Source: Thiohalobacter thiocyanaticus
GTDB taxonomy: Bacteria > Pseudomonadota > Gammaproteobacteria > Thiohalobacterales > Thiohalobacteraceae
Assembly (NCBI RefSeq): GCF_002356355.1
Contig: NZ_AP018052.1
Location: 1,488,001-1,552,000, forward strand
Reading direction: 5' to 3'
Length of the DNA: 64,000 nt
The position numbers and the translations under genes were made by a program. Under the pieces are notes generated by a model, which was not told the origin of the DNA, made no database searches, and saw only the letters and a list, made by a program, of their open reading frames with translations. Every line of letters begins with the position of its first letter. The first letter of the stretch is position 1. Positions 16,746-23,752 of this stretch are shown in pieces.

Positions 16746-18455
16746 ATGAACAGCCAGCCCATTTCACCGCAGCAACTGGAACGGATCCGGCCTTCCGACC
16801 TGCCGGCGCCGCCGCGCGAGGCGCTGCGGGTGGTACAGGCCTGCACCGATCCGGCCATCGACAACCCGCAGTTGGCCGAGTTGATCGAGCGTCTGCCCAA
16901 GCTCAGTGCCGAACTGCTGCGCCTGTCCAACTCCTCCTTCTTCGCCCTGCGCAGCCAGGTCAGGAGCATTGCCCATGCCGTATCCCTGCTGGGGCATCGC
17001 AACCTGCGCAATCTGTCCCTGTGTCTGGCCATGCGCGATGCGGTGGCCGCGGACGCGATGCCCGGCTTCGATCTGGAGGCCTTCTGGGAGGACGCACTGC
17101 GCCGTGGCGTGGCGGCCCGATTGCTGGCAGGCGAGGTCGGACTGGACGGCGACGAGGCCTTCACCGTCGGACTGCTGCAGGATTTCGGGCTGCTGATCGG
17201 ATTCTACCTGCGTCCCGATCGCAGCCACGAATGGATCTGCCTGCGCCCGCTTGATCCCGAGGCGCGCCTGCAGGCAGAACGTACCCTGTTCGGCATGACC
17301 CACACCCAACTCGGGCAGACCCTGGCGCGGCAGTGGGCGTTGCCTGAAGAGCTGAACGAAGTCATCGGCCTGCATCACGCGCCGGTGCTGACGGAACTGG
17401 AACCGCATGTGCAGTCGCTGTGCCGGCTGGCGCGCAGCGCCGACTGGCTGGCGGCTGTCTATACCGCAGACGACAGCCGCGGCGTCATCCACCGCTGCCG
17501 CGAGTTGCTGCACGGCGACTGGGGCCTGGAGTCCGCCGTCACCGATGCATTGCTCGATCACATCAACCAGGCCATGGCCGAGGCCGCCCAGGCCCTGAAC
17601 CTGCCGATTGCGCACCAGACCGGCCTGGACGAGGTCATGCGCGCGGCCAACCTGCGCCTGGCCGAGGACAATCTCAGCTTCCAGGAAATGACCCTGGAAC
17701 TGGAACGCGCTCTGGATGAGCGCAACCACATGGCCCATGAACTGGAGCGGGAACTGACCCTGGCCCGCGAAGTGCAGTGCAGCCTGATGCCCCGGCGCGA
17801 GGTGCCGCGGGGTCGGGTTATCGGCGTCAATCATTCCGCCCGCCGGTTATCCGGCGATTTCTATGACTATTTCCCGACGCGTAATGACCAGATCTGGTTC
17901 GCCATCGCCGATGTTTCCGGCAAGGGCATGAACGCCGCCCTGCTCATGGCCAAGGCCAGCAGCCTGTTCCACTGCCTGGGCAAGGTGCTGGTGGATCCCT
18001 CCATGCTGCTGGCTACCCTCAACCGCGAGATTGCCGAAAGTGCCATCCGCGGCATGTTCGTGACCATGGTCATCGGTATCTACGATGTTCACAGCGGCCG
18101 GGGAAAACTGGCCAATGCCGGGCATCTGCCGGCGTTGCAGGCCGGGCCGGACGGGGCGATACGGGAATTCCCGGCCCTGGCGCCGCCGCTGGGCATACTG
18201 CCCGAGGGAAGGTTCCCCGCCGTGGAGTTCGACCTCACTGCCGGTGAGTTGTACCTGTTCACCGACGGCCTGATCGAGGCCGAGGTCCAGGGGGCGCCGC
18301 TGGAACTGGAGGGGCTGGCCGGGCTGATCCGGCGCGAGCGTCATCTGGAACTGGAACAGCGTTTGCATCGGATCATGGACGCGGTTATCCCCGCCAGCGG
18401 CAGTCCACGTGACGACCTGACCCTGCTGGCCGTGGATTTGACGACATCAGAATGA
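16746..18455 (+). CDS. HDOD domain fused to SpoIIE/PP2C-type serine phosphatase
   Basis: The 569-residue protein starts at ATG 16746 (the frame is open to 16671 without a ribosome site). Residues about 10-240 are an HDOD domain (the LSAELLRLSNSSFF ... AVSLLGHRNLRNLSL signature); about 300-345 is an acidic coiled coil. Residues about 345-565 form a PP2C/SpoIIE phosphatase, with RLSGDFYDYF and IADVSGKGMNAALLMAK metal-binding motifs and a final GSPRDDLTLLAV. Such phosphatases dephosphorylate STAS anti-anti-sigma proteins. The next two genes encode the matching kinase-type anti-sigma protein and a STAS protein, overlapping by 4 bases each. HDOD replaces the receiver found in Pseudomonas HsbR. Confidence 0.9.
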   Translation: MNSQPISPQQLERIRPSDLPAPPREALRVVQACTDPAIDNPQLAELIERLPKLSAELLRLSNSSFFALRSQVRSIAHAVSLLGHRNLRNLSLCLAMRDAVAADAMPGFDLEAFWEDALRRGVAARLLAGEVGLDGDEAFTVGLLQDFGLLIGFYLRPDRSHEWICLRPLDPEARLQAERTLFGMTHTQLGQTLARQWALPEELNEVIGLHHAPVLTELEPHVQSLCRLARSADWLAAVYTADDSRGVIHRCRELLHGDWGLESAVTDALLDHINQAMAEAAQALNLPIAHQTGLDEVMRAANLRLAEDNLSFQEMTLELERALDERNHMAHELERELTLAREVQCSLMPRREVPRGRVIGVNHSARRLSGDFYDYFPTRNDQIWFAIADVSGKGMNAALLMAKASSLFHCLGKVLVDPSMLLATLNREIAESAIRGMFVTMVIGIYDVHSGRGKLANAGHLPALQAGPDGAIREFPALAPPLGILPEGRFPAVEFDLTAGELYLFTDGLIEAEVQGAPLELEGLAGLIRRERHLELEQRLHRIMDAVIPASGSPRDDLTLLAVDLTTSE

Positions 18456-18880
18456 AACAGGCAACGCGATTGCTGCGGATCGAGTTCGAGGCCCTGCCGG
18501 AGCGGCTGCAGCTGCTGCGCTGCCTGCTGCGCGAACTGGCGGCGGGCGCCGGTTTCACCCCGGAGCAGCGGGATGCCGTGGTGCTGGCGGTCAACGAGGC
18601 CTGCGCCAATGTCATCCAGCACGCCTATGCCGGGCGCGACCCCGGGCCGGTGGTGCTGGAGGCCTATGCACTGGAGGCCGGGCTGGCGTTCGAGCTGATC
18701 GACTGGGGCCAGGGCGTGGCGCGCGGGCAGTTGCGGCCGCGGCCGCTGGAACAGCTGCGCCCGGGAGGGCTGGGGATGCACTTCATGCAGAGCATCCTGG
18801 ACGGCATGGAGTACTCGCCCTCGCCCGAGGGCAACCGCATGCGCATGCGGGTCTACCGGGAGTACGGACAGGGACGATGA
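18452..18880 (+). CDS. RsbW/SpoIIAB-like anti-sigma ATP-binding kinase
   Basis: The 142-residue GHKL/HATPase_c_2 domain protein has the N-box AVNEACANVIQHAYAG (about residues 45-60), the G1-like DWGQGVARG (about 82-90) and GGLGMHFMQSILD (about 103-115). Proteins of this type bind a sigma factor or other target and phosphorylate a STAS partner on Ser. The ATG overlaps the upstream stop and its own stop overlaps the STAS start, as expected for a partner-switching operon. The target sigma or regulator is not encoded adjacently. Confidence 0.9.
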   Translation: MKQATRLLRIEFEALPERLQLLRCLLRELAAGAGFTPEQRDAVVLAVNEACANVIQHAYAGRDPGPVVLEAYALEAGLAFELIDWGQGVARGQLRPRPLEQLRPGGLGMHFMQSILDGMEYSPSPEGNRMRMRVYREYGQGR

Positions 18881-19206
18881 CACACGCCGAGGTGAATCTG
18901 GACCGGGGCTACGCCGTGGTCGCGCTGCAGGGCGAGATCGATCTGTACAGTTCGCCGCAGGCGCGCGAGTTGATCCTCGGCTGCCTGGAGGAGGGCCGAC
19001 CCACCCTGGTGGATCTGTCCGCAGTGAGTTACATCGACAGTTCCGGCGTGGCCAGCCTGGTCGAAGGGCTGCAGAAGGCGCGTGCGGGCGGGCTGGCCTT
19101 TGCCCTGGTCGGCGTCAGCGAGGCGGCCATGAAGGTGCTGCAGCTGGCGCGGCTGGATACGGTGTTCGACGTCTATTCCGGCATCGATGCCTGTCCGGCG
19201 GTTTAG
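18877..19206 (+). CDS. STAS-domain anti-sigma factor antagonist
   Basis: The 109-residue single STAS domain has the phosphorylation-site motif DSSG at residues 54-57 (VSYIDSSGVASLV), the expected target of the upstream RsbW-like kinase and PP2C phosphatase. It is the third gene of the cassette, overlapping by 4 bases. The mlaE-like gene starts 210 bases downstream across repeats E1, B2 and a half-copy of family D. An MlaB-like role for the transporter is possible but less likely than partner switching. Confidence 0.9.
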   Translation: MTHAEVNLDRGYAVVALQGEIDLYSSPQARELILGCLEEGRPTLVDLSAVSYIDSSGVASLVEGLQKARAGGLAFALVGVSEAAMKVLQLARLDTVFDVYSGIDACPAV

Positions 19207-19246
19207 AAAGCATTATGGAGACAGATCTGATCAGCGAACCAATACC

Positions 19247-19272
19247 CGTCATTCCGGCGCAGGCCGGAATCC
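19247..19272. repeat. Short palindrome, family E fragment (copy 1)
   Basis: CGTCATTCCGGCGCAGGCCG, then GAATCC, is the left half of the CGTCATTCC...GGAATGACG element seen in full at about 56636-56705. Inside it, ATTCCGGC pairs with GCCGGAAT. Confidence 0.7.
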
Positions 19273-19279
19273 ATTCCCA

Positions 19280-19352
19280 TAGGTCGGATCAGCCCGAAGG
19301 GCGTAATCCGGCGCCGGGCCATGTCGGGTTACGCTGCGCTAACTCGACCTAC
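19280..19352. repeat. Interspersed palindrome, family B copy 2 (degenerate)
   Basis: TAGGTCGGATCAGC at the left and ACTCGACCTA at the right, with an internal GGCGTAATCCGG / GTCGGGTTACGC pair, compare with the better conserved copies at 23649 and 46266. A T-rich run and a right-arm-like stretch of family D (about 19362-19400, no left arm) follow. Confidence 0.8.
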
Positions 19353-19416
19353 GCTTTTTTTTGGAATTTTCCGTGTCATTCCGTGTGGTTCCGTGGCCAT
19401 TAACCAGAGATAGCCT

Positions 19417-20205
19417 GTGTATGCCCTGACCGAAAACCTGGGCCGGCGCGTGGCGCGCGGCATCGACGAGTTCGGCTATGCCGCGCTGCTGCTGGTCGAA
19501 AGCCTGTACTGGCTGGTCGCCGGGGCGCTGCGCGGCCAGCCGGTGCGGCTGCGCGCCGTGGTCACCGAGATGATGCGCATCGGTGTGGCGGCGATTCCCA
19601 TCGTCGCCATTCTGGCCTTTGCCAACGGCGTGATGATGGCCCTGCAGGGGGTCTATACGCTCAAGGATTTCGGCGCCGAGTCCCAGGTCATCCCCGGACT
19701 GGCGCTGTCGATCACGCGCGAGTTCGGCGCGCTGATTGTCGGCATTGTGGTGGCGGGGCGTTCCGGTTCGGCCATCGCCGCGCGCATCGGTTCGATGCAG
19801 ATGTCGCAGGAGATCGACGCCCTGCGGGTACTGGGCGTGAACCCGGTGCGCTACCTGGTCGCCCCCATCCTGCTGGCGATGCTGGTGATGGTGCCGGCGC
19901 TGACCATCCTGGCCAATCTCATGGCCCTGACCGGCGGCGGGCTGCTGTGTGTGCTCAAGCTGCACTTCAGCCTGGCCACCTACTGGGAGTCGGTGATTGC
20001 CTACCTGGAGGTGTCTGATGTCATGCAGGGCCTGGTCAAGAGTCTGGTGTTTGCGGTGCTGATCGCGCTGGTGGGCTGCACCAACGGTTTCATGGCCCGC
20101 GGCGGAGCGGACGGCATCGGTCATTCGACCACCCGTTCAGTGGTCTTGTGCATCGCCGCAATCGTCATTGCCGATATGCTCTTCACCCTGTTCCTGAGCC
20201 GCTGA
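19417..20205 (+). CDS. mlaE: MlaE-family lipid ABC transporter permease
   Basis: The 262-residue permease (GTG start) has the MlaE hallmarks: FGAESQVIPGLALSITREFGALIVGIVVAGRSGSAIAARIGSM-type core (about residues 85-130), an EIDALRVLGVNPVRYLVAP coupling helix that contacts the ATPase, and five to six membrane helices. It should form the inner-membrane core of an MCE transporter that moves phospholipids between membranes. It heads an operon with an ATPase, an MCE protein and a lipoprotein. The symbol is by family; this is a paralogous arrangement lacking mlaC. Confidence 0.88.
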   Translation: MYALTENLGRRVARGIDEFGYAALLLVESLYWLVAGALRGQPVRLRAVVTEMMRIGVAAIPIVAILAFANGVMMALQGVYTLKDFGAESQVIPGLALSITREFGALIVGIVVAGRSGSAIAARIGSMQMSQEIDALRVLGVNPVRYLVAPILLAMLVMVPALTILANLMALTGGGLLCVLKLHFSLATYWESVIAYLEVSDVMQGLVKSLVFAVLIALVGCTNGFMARGGADGIGHSTTRSVVLCIAAIVIADMLFTLFLSR

Positions 20206-20206
20206 C

Positions 20207-21037
20207 ATGGACGCGGCAGCGAAACCGGGCGCACGTGAACGCATTCAGCCGGGCCAGCCGGTGGTCGAGGTGCAGGGCCTGGGCGCACGCTATGGCGAGG
20301 TGAGCGTGCTGGAGGATGTCGACCTGGACATCAGCGCCGGCGAGATCCACGTGATCATGGGCGGCAGCGGCTCGGGCAAGTCCACCCTGCTGCGTCACCT
20401 GCTGGGGCTGAACCGCCCGGCCGCAGGCACGGTGCGGCTGTTCGGCCAGGACATCGGACGTCTCGGCGAGCGCGAACTGCTGGCGCTGCGCAAGCGCATC
20501 GGCGTGTCCTTCCAGGGCGGGGCCCTGTTCAGTTCCATGACGGTGGAGGACAACGTTGCCTTCCCGCTGCGCGAACACACCCGGCTGGATGAGAACACCA
20601 TCCGCATCATGACCCGCATGAAGCTGGAGGTGGTGAACCTGGCCGGCTTCGAGGACCTGCTGCCCAACCAGCTCTCCGGCGGCATGGTCAAGCGCGCGGC
20701 GCTGGCCCGGGCCATTGTGATGGACCCGCAGCTGTTGTTCTTCGACGAGCCCTCGGCGGGACTGGACCCGGTGGTCTCGGCCGAACTCGACGAGTTGATC
20801 ATCCGCCTGCGCGATATCATGAAGATCACCATCGTGGTGGTCACGCACGAACTGGAGAGCGCGTTCAAGATCGCCGACCGCATCACGGTGCTGGACCGCG
20901 GTCGCATCCTGATGACCGACACCACCGAGGCGGTGCGGGCGACGGACCAGTGTCGTGTCCAGGCCCTGCTGCAGCGCCGGCCGGAGGCGCTGCAGCTCGA
21001 CGCCGAGGATTACCTGCAACGACTGACCAGGCAGTGA
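20207..21037 (+). CDS. mlaF: MlaF-family lipid ABC transporter ATPase
   Basis: The 276-residue ABC ATPase has Walker A GGSGSGKST (about residues 49-57), the Q-loop SFQGGALFSSM with the MlaF-type G after Q, the signature LSGGMVKRAALARAI (about 157-171), Walker B LLFFDEPSAGLDP and switch His in VVTHE. The N-terminal 20 residues are extra and variable. It begins 1 base after the permease stop. It energises lipid transport with the permease and the MCE protein that follow. Confidence 0.92.
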   Translation: MDAAAKPGARERIQPGQPVVEVQGLGARYGEVSVLEDVDLDISAGEIHVIMGGSGSGKSTLLRHLLGLNRPAAGTVRLFGQDIGRLGERELLALRKRIGVSFQGGALFSSMTVEDNVAFPLREHTRLDENTIRIMTRMKLEVVNLAGFEDLLPNQLSGGMVKRAALARAIVMDPQLLFFDEPSAGLDPVVSAELDELIIRLRDIMKITIVVVTHELESAFKIADRITVLDRGRILMTDTTEAVRATDQCRVQALLQRRPEALQLDAEDYLQRLTRQ

Positions 21038-21046
21038 TCAATAAAA

Positions 21047-21982
21047 ATGCGTAGAGACAATATCAATTATTTCCTGGTGGGGCTGTTCACCCTGATCAGC
21101 CTGACGGTGCTGCTCGTCGCGCTGTACAAGATCACCGGCCGGGTGGGCCAGGCCGAGCCCTATCATGTCTATTTCCGGAACATCGCCGGCCTGGGCAAGG
21201 GTACCCATGTCACCTACGAGGGGTATCAGGTCGGCTATGTGGACCGACTGGTGCCGGAGCAGACCGGGCAGGGCACCCGCTACCGGGTGGAGGTCCTGGT
21301 CCGCCGCGACTGGCGGATCCCCGAGGACAGCCAGGCCCGGATTCACGCCACCGGCCTGCTGGGCGATACCGTGATCGAGATCGCGGAGGGCGGGAGCGAG
21401 CGTCACCTGGAACCGGGCGCAGCCATCCCCGGGGCGCCGGCGCAGGACGTGTTTGCCGTGCTCAACGAGGTGGCGGCCGAGGTCGGCGGGCTGACCCGCG
21501 ACAGCCTGCGACCGTTGCTGGACAATCTGAACACTCAGGTCAGCGGCATCGGCGGCGAGGTGCAGGCCCGGCTGCCGGGCATCCTCGGCGGGCTGGAGTC
21601 CATGGTCGGGCGGCTGGACAACAGCGCCGCGCGGCTGGAGTCCATCCTGGATGCCGACACCGAAACGCGGGTGGACAGCATCCTGGTCAATGTCGATGAT
21701 ATGAGCCGCGACCTGGCCGGCCTGAGCCGCGGCCTGCAGAGTTCGCAGCAGGCGCTGGACGCCCTGCTTGCGGATGCCCATGCCCTGGTGCGCGACAACG
21801 ACGCCGATGTGCGCCGCAGCGTGGTCGGTCTGCGCCGCTCGGTAGAGGCCTCGGCCCGCGCCATCGACGCCATCATGCACGACCTGCGCCAGGCCAGCCG
21901 CAACATGAACGAGTTCAGCCGCCAGATCCGCGGCAATCCGGGCCTGCTGATCCGTAGCCGGCCGCAGACGGGCGAGGAGTAG
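21047..21982 (+). CDS. mlaD: MCE/MlaD-family periplasmic substrate-binding protein
   Basis: The 311-residue protein has a single N-terminal membrane anchor (about residues 8-27) and an MCE domain (about 38-117), with GLGKGTHVTYEGYQVGYVD and ATGLLGDTVIEIAEGG typical of the fold. A long C-terminal helical region (about 140-300) should form the hydrophobic needle or barrel that carries lipid, making it longer than E. coli MlaD and more like PqiB/LetB or actinobacterial single-MCE forms. It lies 9 bases after the ATPase gene. Confidence 0.9.
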   Translation: MRRDNINYFLVGLFTLISLTVLLVALYKITGRVGQAEPYHVYFRNIAGLGKGTHVTYEGYQVGYVDRLVPEQTGQGTRYRVEVLVRRDWRIPEDSQARIHATGLLGDTVIEIAEGGSERHLEPGAAIPGAPAQDVFAVLNEVAAEVGGLTRDSLRPLLDNLNTQVSGIGGEVQARLPGILGGLESMVGRLDNSAARLESILDADTETRVDSILVNVDDMSRDLAGLSRGLQSSQQALDALLADAHALVRDNDADVRRSVVGLRRSVEASARAIDAIMHDLRQASRNMNEFSRQIRGNPGLLIRSRPQTGEE

Positions 21983-21984
21983 AG

Positions 21985-22599
21985 ATGCGCAGCACAGTCA
22001 CAGTGTTCTGTCTGCTTATGGTGCTGCTGGCCGGCGGCTGCGCCGGTCCCGCCGCCGTGCCCGAGGACAGTTATTACCGCCTCGCGCGGCCCGAGCCCGA
22101 AAACCGCCTGAATCGGCCGCTGCTGACCGGCGGGCTGGCGGTCGCGCCGGTGCAGACGCCGGCCCTGTACCAGGACCGCGCCATTGTCTATCGCACGATC
22201 GAGCAGCCGCTGCAGCTGCGGCGCCATCATTACCATTACTGGAGCGAGCACCCGCCGCAGCTGCTGCAGGCGTATCTGGTTGACTATCTCACGGCCACCG
22301 GCCTGGCTGACCGGGTGCTGGAGGATGACTATGCCGGCGCGGCCCGCTACCGGCTGCTGGCCCGGGTCGAACGTTTCGATCAGATCCGGGGCGCGCAGGG
22401 CGCCGGTGTGGAGGTGGCAATGGCGTTCGAACTGCACGACCGCGACACGGGCGAGCGCCTGGCGGCGAGCGAGCTGAGCCGGAGCCTGTTCTCCGCTGCG
22501 GGTGATGGCTCCATTCACACCACGGTGGGGCTGTTCCACAAGGCACTGGAACAGATCAGCGCGGAGTGGCTGCAGCGGCTGGCCGACGCGCAGCCCTGA
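21985..22599 (+). CDS. ABC-transport auxiliary lipoprotein (PqiC-like)
   Basis: The 204-residue protein has a lipoprotein signal peptide ending in LLAGGC (lipidated Cys19). The rest resembles the ABC_trans_aux/PqiC family: an early DSYYRLARPEP strand, GGLAVAPVQTPALYQDRAIVYR and a YARVER-like core. These lipoproteins accompany MCE transporters and probably dock the periplasmic tunnel at the outer membrane. It begins 2 bases after the MCE gene stop. It may take the place of MlaC, which is absent here. Confidence 0.85.
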   Translation: MRSTVTVFCLLMVLLAGGCAGPAAVPEDSYYRLARPEPENRLNRPLLTGGLAVAPVQTPALYQDRAIVYRTIEQPLQLRRHHYHYWSEHPPQLLQAYLVDYLTATGLADRVLEDDYAGAARYRLLARVERFDQIRGAQGAGVEVAMAFELHDRDTGERLAASELSRSLFSAAGDGSIHTTVGLFHKALEQISAEWLQRLADAQP

Positions 22600-22633
22600 T
22601 GCCGCCGCCGTTCCACCCGGCCGGGATTGCCTG

Positions 22634-23557
22634 ATGCTGCAGACCATCCTGGAGATGTTCGTGATCGTCGCCCTGGGCGTGGGGGTGCGCCGCATCGGCC
22701 TGGGCGGTCTGCCGCCGGAGCAGCTGCGTCGCGGCATCACCGATGTGGTGTTCTATGTCCTGCTGCCGGCGCTGGTGCTGCTGACCCTGTGGCGGGCCGA
22801 GTTGGGCTGGTCCACCTTCAAGATCTCGGCCCTGGCGATCACCGGTGTGCTGGCGGCGCTGGCGCTGAGCCGCCTGCTGTGCCGGCTCTGCGCTCTGTCC
22901 CGCCGCAAGAGCGCGGCCCTGATGCTGGCCGCCGCCTTTCCCAATGTCACCTACCTCGGACTGCCGGTACTGGAGAACACCTTCGGCCCCCAGGCCCGCA
23001 GCATCGCCATCCAGTACGACCTGTTCGCCTGCACACCGCTGCTGCTGACTCTGGGCATCCTGGTCGCGCAGCGTTATGGCGACCGCGGTCCCGGCGGCGA
23101 CATGTTCACCCGATTGCTGAAGGTGCCGCCGCTGTGGGCGGCGCTGATCGCGGTGGCGCTGAACCTGGCTGCGGTGCCGGTGCCGGCGATGCTGGCCTCG
23201 GTGCTGGACAGCCTGGCCAGCGCGGTGGTGCCGCTGATGCTGCTGGCCCTGGGCATGGGCCTGTTCTGGCCGGCGCGCGGCCAGCTGGAGGTGGTGGCCC
23301 TGGCCAATCCGGTCATCATCCAGCTGCTGCTGATGCCGCTGCTGGTCTTTGGTGGAACGGCCCTGCTCGGGCTGGAGGGCTGGGTGCGCACCGCCGTGGT
23401 GCTGGAGGCGGCCATGCCGAGCATGGTCATCGGCATCGTCCTGTGCGACCGCTACGGCCTGGACAGCGCTCTCTATGCCATGACCGTGACTGTTTCGACA
23501 CTTTTGAGTCTGCTGACCCTGCCCCTGTGGTATCAATGGGCGTCGGGAGGGTTCTGA
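22634..23557 (+). CDS. AEC-family (auxin efflux carrier-like) transporter
   Basis: The 307-residue protein (ATG 22634; the longer frame from 22502 overlaps the lipoprotein gene) has about ten membrane helices in two halves. Family features are the PALVLLTLW start, FPNVTYLGLPVLENTFG in the middle and LVLEAAMPSMVIGIVLC-type motifs near the end. AEC proteins are secondary transporters for small organic anions; the substrate cannot be inferred. It is 34 bases after the lipid-transport operon and may be co-transcribed with it. Confidence 0.87.
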   Translation: MLQTILEMFVIVALGVGVRRIGLGGLPPEQLRRGITDVVFYVLLPALVLLTLWRAELGWSTFKISALAITGVLAALALSRLLCRLCALSRRKSAALMLAAAFPNVTYLGLPVLENTFGPQARSIAIQYDLFACTPLLLTLGILVAQRYGDRGPGGDMFTRLLKVPPLWAALIAVALNLAAVPVPAMLASVLDSLASAVVPLMLLALGMGLFWPARGQLEVVALANPVIIQLLLMPLLVFGGTALLGLEGWVRTAVVLEAAMPSMVIGIVLCDRYGLDSALYAMTVTVSTLLSLLTLPLWYQWASGGF

Positions 23558-23648
23558 TGGCGCCTCCGTACCCTTCTCCTGCTTGACCGGGGAACGATTC
23601 TTGCCTTGAATTCCTGTTAGGGTACCGGCATCTTACTCTTATCAAGGT

Positions 23649-23727
23649 GTAGGTCGGGTTAGCGCAGCGTAACCCGACATGGCCGCGGAGGATGTCGGGT
23701 TACGCCTTCCAGGCTAACCCGACCTAC
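23649..23727. repeat. Interspersed palindrome, family B copy 3
   Basis: GTAGGTCGGGTTAGCGCAGC at the left and GGCTAACCCGACCTAC at the right form the outer stem; GTAACCCGACAT / ATGTCGGGTTAC pair inside. It fills the gap between the AEC carrier and relA and ends 25 bases before the relA start. Confidence 0.93.
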
Positions 23728-23752
23728 GCAAATCAGGAAGGTGGCTGCAGCT

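Noticed and set aside
18877-19206. STAS gene as mlaB of the lipid transporter
   Set aside because: It overlaps the RsbW-like gene and is separated from mlaE by 210 bases of repeats; partner switching is the simpler reading, kept only as a side hypothesis.
19207-19272. Small frame starting near 19215
   Set aside because: It is composed of repeats E1 and B2 and has no ribosome site.
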